NCBI GenBank assembly: GCA_004375725.1
Contig: SOKS01000093.1
Coordinates: 1 to 7,049, forward strand
Source: Dehalococcoidia bacterium
GTDB taxonomy: Bacteria; Chloroflexota; Dehalococcoidia; Dehalococcoidales; RBG-16-60-22
DNA: 7,049 nt
Direction: 5' to 3'
Each line of letters starts with the position of its first letter. The stretch's first letter is position 1. Under the pieces are notes generated by a model. The model did not search any database, had not been told where the DNA came from, and saw only the letters and a list, made by a program, of their open reading frames with translations. Position numbers and translations under genes: made by a program. Positions 6,947 through 7,049 of this stretch are shown one piece after another.

Positions 6947-7049
6947 ATGCAAGTATTTAACAAACTACAAACACACTCACAGTCAGGAAACATTTTGGGT
7001 GTAGTCATTGGGATTCTGGTCTTTGGTTCGATCTGGGGGCTTGTGGAAG
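6947..7049 (+). CDS. Probable membrane protein, N-terminal fragment (3' end outside window)
   Basis: The ATG at 6947 follows AGGAGG (6935-6940) by six bases and lies downstream of a good promoter, and the frame is open to the window edge (34 codons). Seen: a short polar N-terminus with Lys6 (MQVFNKLQTHSQSG), then a hydrophobic run NILGVVIGILVFGSIWG from about residue 15 to 31. This is most likely a first transmembrane helix, with the N-terminus probably cytoplasmic. I do not recognise the family. It is transcribed away from the athLS-like operon across a shared regulatory region, so co-regulation is possible. Uptake of an aromatic substrate or an electron-transfer role would be guesses. Confidence 0.65.
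   Translation, partial: MQVFNKLQTHSQSGNILGVVIGILVFGSIWGLVE

Noticed and set aside
6947..7049. The partial membrane protein as a NrfD- or DmsC-type membrane anchor for either enzyme
   Set aside because: It is transcribed in the opposite direction from the adjacent operon, only one helix is visible, and S2 lacks the distal cluster that such an anchor would need. No family motif supports it.
1..7049. CRISPR arrays, tRNA or rRNA genes, insertion sequences, riboswitches
   Set aside because: Almost the whole window is protein-coding. The two short intergenic gaps (45 and 135 bases) contain no repeats or folds of these kinds beyond the sites listed.

Overview
The window carries two complete or near-complete sets of genes for a molybdenum enzyme of the DMSO reductase superfamily, in the branch of pyrogallol:phloroglucinol transhydroxylase (AthLS of Pelobacter acidigallici) and resorcinol hydroxylase. 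Each set is a large molybdopterin subunit (L) followed by a small iron-sulfur subunit (S). The host is most likely an anaerobic bacterium that metabolises hydroxylated aromatics: Shine-Dalgarno sites are strong, a sigma-70-type promoter is visible, and the enzyme family is known from anaerobes. I cannot fix the phylum from this sequence.

Layout: L1 (1-2490, +, 5' end outside the window) and S1 (2490-3329, +) form set 1. A 45-base gap separates them from set 2 on the opposite strand, S2 (3375-4217, -) and L2 (4220-6811, -). The two operons therefore converge tail to tail. Beyond L2 lies a 135-base divergent promoter region with clustered TGACT/AGTCA half-sites. The first 34 codons of a probable membrane protein (6947 to the edge, +) follow.

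Set 2 looks like an orthodox transhydroxylase. L2 keeps the Asp-Ser-Trp Mo-ligand motif and the His, Tyr, Arg and Tyr positions I associate with the AthL active site. S2 has exactly 12 cluster cysteines, enough for three [4Fe-4S] clusters as in AthS. Set 1 is a divergent paralogue. L1 keeps the Asp-Ser-Trp motif but changes several pocket residues and carries a 34-residue C-terminal tail. S1 keeps a fourth cluster site, with His where the canonical second Cys would be (the position that is Trp in NarH). That suggests set 1 exchanges electrons with an outside partner, as a hydroxylase or dehydroxylase would, while set 2 performs the redox-neutral transhydroxylation. This division of labour is inference.

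L1 also uses arginine codons very differently from its own partner S1 (CGN-rich versus AGA/AGG-rich), which hints at separate histories for the two subunits. The points of most interest are the remodelled set 1 enzyme and the promoter half-site cluster.
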